A DNA stretch of 64,000 nucleotides. Source: Paraburkholderia adhaesiva. Its GTDB lineage: Bacteria > Pseudomonadota > Gammaproteobacteria > Burkholderiales > Burkholderiaceae. The notes beneath the pieces were generated by a model, which was not told the origin of the DNA, did not search any database, and saw nothing but the letters and a program-made list of their open reading frames with translations. The stretch is taken from positions 1,488,001-1,552,000 of the forward strand of contig NZ_JAJEJQ010000002.1 of NCBI RefSeq assembly GCF_021390575.1. The letters are read 5' to 3'. The translations under genes were made by a program, and so were the position numbers. Below are positions 60,863 to 64,000 of this stretch, one piece after another (position 1 is the stretch's first letter; every line of letters starts with the position of its first letter).

Positions 60863-61467
60863 AGAACCTCACGCAGATAAACGAAAGTAAATACACAGAT
60901 CCAGACGAGATCGAGGAAGTGCCAGAAGAGGCTGAGGCACGCGAGCCGCCGGCGCACGAAGCCGTTCATGCCGAACTTCGAGACCTGATGGATCATGATC
61001 GCAATCCAGAGCAACCCGACCGTGACGTGCAGCCCGTGCGTTCCGACCAGCGTGAAGTACGCTGAAAGAAATGCGCTCGTACTGGGTCCCGCTCCATCGG
61101 CGATGAGCTTGGCGAATTCGTTCACTTCCATCGCAATGAAAGCGGCGCCGAAAAGGAACGTTACAGCGAGCCAGGCCATCACGTTGTTGCGCCGGTTGGC
61201 CTGCAACGAGAGCATCGCGAGGCCAAAGGTGAAGCTGCTCGCGAGCAGCAACAGCGTTTCGCCCAGCACGTACCGCAGATCGAATAGTTCGCGGCCGTTC
61301 GGGCCATTCGCCGTCGCATTGGCGAGTACGCCGAACGTCGCAAACAGCGTGGCGAAGATGAGGCAGTCGCTCATCAGGTAGATCCAGAACCCCAGCGTGG
61401 TTTTGGTTCCGCCATCGTCGTGGCCGTGATCGTGTGCGTGGTGGTGAGTAGTAGCAGCGTGAGCCAT
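60859..61467 (-). CDS. cyoC: Cytochrome bo3 quinol oxidase subunit III
   Basis: 202 residues of the haem-copper oxidase subunit III family, with five membrane helices. A His-rich N-terminus (TTHHHAHDHGHDDGG) could bind metal. The conserved core includes GFWIYLMSDCLIFATLFATFGVL, LLLASSFTFGLAM and GTHGLHVTVGLLWI. It is three bases downstream of cyoB. The subunit has no redox centre but stabilises the complex. Confidence 0.94.
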   Translation of the reverse strand: MAHAATTHHHAHDHGHDDGGTKTTLGFWIYLMSDCLIFATLFATFGVLANATANGPNGRELFDLRYVLGETLLLLASSFTFGLAMLSLQANRRNNVMAWLAVTFLFGAAFIAMEVNEFAKLIADGAGPSTSAFLSAYFTLVGTHGLHVTVGLLWIAIMIHQVSKFGMNGFVRRRLACLSLFWHFLDLVWICVFTFVYLREVL

Positions 61468-61470
61468 GGT

Positions 61471-63480
61471 TTAAGCCATCTCCTCGATTTGCTCGCGTTG
61501 TTCAACGCGCTTGATGCCGAGCAGCGCGAAGCGTGCGTTTTCGATCCGAGCGACCTCGGACGCCGGGACGTAGTAGTCGACATCGGTGTCATAGCTCCGT
61601 GCGATGAACGTCACGATCATGCCGACGAGACCGACCGCCGCGAACAGCCACATGTGCCAGACCAGCGCAAACGAGAACAGCAGGCCGAACGCCGAAATCA
61701 CGAAGCCTGCGCCCGTATTGCGCGGCATGTGAATGTCCTCGTACGACTTGGGCTGAACATAGGCTCGGCCCGATTCCTTGTTCGTCCAGTGCTGCTCCAT
61801 CGACGTGATGACGGGCAGGTGCGCGAAGTTGTAGAACGGCGCGGGCGATGCCGTCGACCATTCGAGGCTGCGCGCATCCCACGGATCGCCGGTCAGGTCG
61901 CGGTGTGCATCGCGCGCACGGACGCTGACCACGATCTGCACGACGAACGAGAGAATGCCGAGACCCACGAACACCGCGCCGATCAGCGCGACCACGAGCC
62001 ACGGATGCCAGCTCGCCACGTCGTAATGGTTCATGCGGCGCGTCATGCCGTCGAAACCGAGGATGTAGAGCGGCGTGAAGGCGAGCCAGTAACCGATCAG
62101 CCAGCACCAGAACGAGACCTTGCCCCAGAATTCGTTGAGCGTGAAGCCGAACACCTTCGGGAACCAGAACGTGACGCCCGCAAGACAGCCGAACACCACA
62201 CCGCCGATGATCACGTTGTGAAAGTGCGCGACGAGAAAGAGACTGTTGTGCAGCACGAAGTCCGCGCCGGGCACCGCGAGCAGCACGCCGGTCATGCCGC
62301 CCACCGCGAACGTGACCATGAAACCGATGGTCCAGAGCGTGGGCGTGGTGTAGCGGATCCGTCCGCGATACATCGTGAAGAGCCAGTTGAAGAGCTTCAC
62401 GCCCGTCGGGATCGAAATCACCGACGTCATGATCCCGAAGAACGCATTGACGTTCGCGCCCGAGCCCATCGTGAAGAAGTGATGCAGCCACACGAAGAAC
62501 GAGAGGATACCGATCGACGAAGTCGCGTAGACCATCGACTTGTAGCCGAAAAGCAGCTTGCCCGAGAACGTCGCGATGATCTCCGAGTACGCGCCGAACG
62601 CCGGCAGAATCAGGATGTACACCTCGGGGTGACCCCATACCCAGATGAGGTTGATGTACATCATCGCGTTGCCGCCGAGCTCGTTCGTGAAGAAGTGCAT
62701 GTCGAGATAGCGGTCCATCGTGAGCAGCGCGAGCGTGCCCGTGAGGACGGGGAACACGGCGACGATCAGGATGTTCGTGATGAGCGCGGTCCAGACGAAC
62801 ACCGGCATCTTCATGAGATTCATGCCCGGCGCGCGCATGCGCAGGATCGTCACGATGAAGTTGATGCCGGAGAGCGTCGTGCCGAGACCCGACACCTGTA
62901 GCGCCCATATGTAGTAGTCCACACCGACTGTCGGGCTATAGCCGAGTTCGGACAGCGGCGGATACGCGACCCAGCCCACCGCCGCGAAATCGCCGACGAA
63001 CATCGACGCCATCACGAGCACCGCGCCCACGACGGAGAGCCAGAAGCTCAGCGAGTTGACGAACGGATACGCAACGTCGCGCGCGCCGATCTGCAGCGGC
63101 ACGACCACGTTCATCAGGCCGAGAATCAGCGGCGTGGCGACGAAGAAGATCATGATGACGCCGTGCGCCGTGAAGATCTGGTCGTAGTGATGCGGCGGCA
63201 GATAGCCGGCCGCGTCGCCGAACGCGATGGCCTGCTGGGCGCGCATCATGATGGCGTCTGCGAAACCGCGCAGCAGCATCACGATGGCGAGAATGATGTA
63301 CATGACGCCGATGCGCTTGTGGTCGACCGACGTGATCCACTCGCGCCACAGATACGTCCACTTGCCTGCCAGCGTAATGGCGGCGAGCAGCACGAGGCCG
63401 CCGAGCGCCACCATTGCGCCGGTGCCCATGATGATCGGCTCGTGCCATGGAATGGCATCGAGGGTAAGTTTTCCAAACAT
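61471..63480 (-). CDS. cyoB: Cytochrome bo3 quinol oxidase subunit I
   Basis: 669 residues, the catalytic subunit that reduces O2 to water and pumps protons. Key sites are intact: the low-spin haem His in FTAHGVIMIFFVATP, the copper-binding WVWGHPEVYILILPAFG with the His-Tyr crosslink pair, the two further copper His in VWLHHFFTMG, and the high-spin and low-spin haem His pair in FLVAHFHNVIIGG. The start at 63480 gives MFGKLTLDAIPWHEP, as in E. coli CyoB. It is two bases after the cyoA fragment. Its own function may suffer since cyoA upstream is broken. Confidence 0.96.
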   Translation of the reverse strand: MFGKLTLDAIPWHEPIIMGTGAMVALGGLVLLAAITLAGKWTYLWREWITSVDHKRIGVMYIILAIVMLLRGFADAIMMRAQQAIAFGDAAGYLPPHHYDQIFTAHGVIMIFFVATPLILGLMNVVVPLQIGARDVAYPFVNSLSFWLSVVGAVLVMASMFVGDFAAVGWVAYPPLSELGYSPTVGVDYYIWALQVSGLGTTLSGINFIVTILRMRAPGMNLMKMPVFVWTALITNILIVAVFPVLTGTLALLTMDRYLDMHFFTNELGGNAMMYINLIWVWGHPEVYILILPAFGAYSEIIATFSGKLLFGYKSMVYATSSIGILSFFVWLHHFFTMGSGANVNAFFGIMTSVISIPTGVKLFNWLFTMYRGRIRYTTPTLWTIGFMVTFAVGGMTGVLLAVPGADFVLHNSLFLVAHFHNVIIGGVVFGCLAGVTFWFPKVFGFTLNEFWGKVSFWCWLIGYWLAFTPLYILGFDGMTRRMNHYDVASWHPWLVVALIGAVFVGLGILSFVVQIVVSVRARDAHRDLTGDPWDARSLEWSTASPAPFYNFAHLPVITSMEQHWTNKESGRAYVQPKSYEDIHMPRNTGAGFVISAFGLLFSFALVWHMWLFAAVGLVGMIVTFIARSYDTDVDYYVPASEVARIENARFALLGIKRVEQREQIEEMA

Positions 63481-63482
63481 GA

Positions 63483-63908
63483 CTACTCCGCAGCCAGAGT
63501 GGCGGACGCTTGCCCGCCGGTAGATTCGAGAGAGAGTGCGGGCGCACGGGTCCCGCACATCGGATCGCGGGCGGTGCCGCGCATGTAGCGTTGAACGACG
63601 TCGTCGAAGAGATGAGGCGTTACGTCCGAATACAGCGTGACGGGCACTTTCGGGCCAGGCTGCGAGAGCGCCGCATACGTTGCGGTATCGAGCGTGCGCG
63701 GCGTGGCCTTCGCACGTGCGATCCACGCGTCGAAGTCGCTGCGGCTCGTGGCAAGCGTGTCGAAATGCATGTCCGCGAAGCCCGGGCCGCTGAACGCCGC
63801 TGAACGCCCCTCATACGTGCCAGGTGCGTTCGCGATCAGATGCAGTTGTGTCTCCATGGCGGGCATCGCGTAGACCTGACTGCCCAGTTGCGGGATGAAG
63901 AACGGTAA
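63483..63908 (-). pseudogene. cyoA: cyoA 3' fragment (subunit II), cut by an IS element
   Basis: The frame encodes the end of the cupredoxin-like domain and the tail of subunit II: FFIPQLGSQVYAMPAMETQLHLIANAPGTYEGRSAAFSGPGF. It agrees with CyoA from about residue 200 onward. Reading upstream on the minus strand, similarity stops just before the FFIPQLGS part, and a TAA appears in frame at 63950-63952. The sequence there is the left end of an IS3-family element. The signal peptide, two membrane helices and first part of the domain are therefore not joined to this fragment. If the rest of cyoA lies beyond the IS, the gene is interrupted. Confidence 0.82.
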
Positions 63909-64000
63909 TGCCCCCGCAAATCCATCGTCGGGAGAAGTAGAATTTTCTCGTTAAGAGGGAGTTCTGCAGATGAAGAAGTCGAGATTCACGGACAGCCAGA
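63909..64000 (+). mobile_element. Left end of an IS3-family insertion sequence
   Basis: Starting near TGCCCCCGC at 63909, the sequence no longer fits cyoA and leads into a transposase gene start at 63970. The spacing from presumed end to orfA (about 60 bases) is usual for IS3-family elements. The exact terminal repeat could not be confirmed because the other end is outside the window. Confidence 0.7.
63970..64000 (+). CDS. IS3-family transposase OrfA, N-terminus (partial)
   Basis: The first ten codons read MKKSRFTDSQ, the characteristic beginning of the helix-turn-helix OrfA protein of many IS3-family (IS51/IS407-like) elements in Burkholderiales. The site AGAGGGAG lies upstream at 63954-63961. 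The gene runs off the right edge of the window. It is transcribed away from the cyo genes. Confidence 0.75.
   Translation, partial: MKKSRFTDSQ

Noticed and set aside
61420..62901. 493-codon plus-strand frame opposite cyoB
   Set aside because: Low-complexity His/Glu/Arg product mirrored from the transmembrane coding of cyoB.

Overview
The window looks like a replicon segment of a Burkholderiales bacterium, most likely Paraburkholderia or a close relative. Pointers are the high GC content, a porin of the Burkholderia OmpC-like type, a DUF4148 small secreted protein, an RcoM-type CO sensor and the oxidative L-rhamnose pathway. This placement is inference from gene content, not from a marker gene. 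No rRNA, tRNA or CRISPR array was seen.

Layout. 1-1.5 kb: the 3' end of a cupredoxin gene overlapping an ECF sigma factor, then an exported SYLF-domain protein. 1.7-3.6 kb: the tail of an alpha/beta-hydrolase (lipase-like) gene abutting a DEAD-box helicase gene (rhlE). 4.0-14.1 kb: a L-rhamnose locus with an ABC importer (rhaSTPQ), mutarotase, sugar-acid lactonase, LysR regulator, rhamnose 1-dehydrogenase, rhamnonate dehydratase and a second SDR. Together they fit the non-phosphorylated diketo route to pyruvate and L-lactate; the last enzyme of that route is not here. 14.4-17.9 kb: small and secreted hypothetical proteins and a class V aminotransferase. 18.2-26.6 kb: an eight-gene aerobic carbon monoxide dehydrogenase operon (coxM-S-L-G-D-E, XdhC/CoxF-type, MocA-type). 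CoxL carries the form I active-site loop AYRCSFR. It is divergent from rcoM, whose PAS domain has His74, Cys94 and Met104 at the haem-ligand positions of characterised RcoM. 27.8-32.8 kb: a VOC protein, a beta-propeller-like exported protein, a methyltransferase and a chemoreceptor.

32.9-55.3 kb is the largest and least understood part: about 21 genes of an apparent aromatic-acid catabolic island. A twelve-gene minus-strand operon encodes an NDP-forming acyl-CoA synthetase, two acyl-CoA dehydrogenases, a thiolase-fold/DUF35 pair, a CoA transferase, a LigB-type extradiol dioxygenase, three consecutive RraA/aldolase-fold proteins, a crotonase and a thioesterase. The divergent plus-strand operon encodes a GntR regulator, a RidA protein, a LigJ-like amidohydrolase, a Rieske oxygenase with its reductase, a crotonase and a 3-hydroxyacyl-CoA dehydrogenase. 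A second, paralogous GntR gene, a porin and an MFS transporter close the island. Palindromes built on TGGTATACCA lie in front of the two divergent operons and the second GntR gene and probably form one regulon. The substrate cannot be read from the sequence.

55.9-64 kb: a DUF4148 protein, the NADP-type malic enzyme maeB, a LysR regulator, and cyoDCB of a cytochrome bo3 quinol oxidase. The cyoA gene is cut by an IS3-family element that enters at the right edge of the window.
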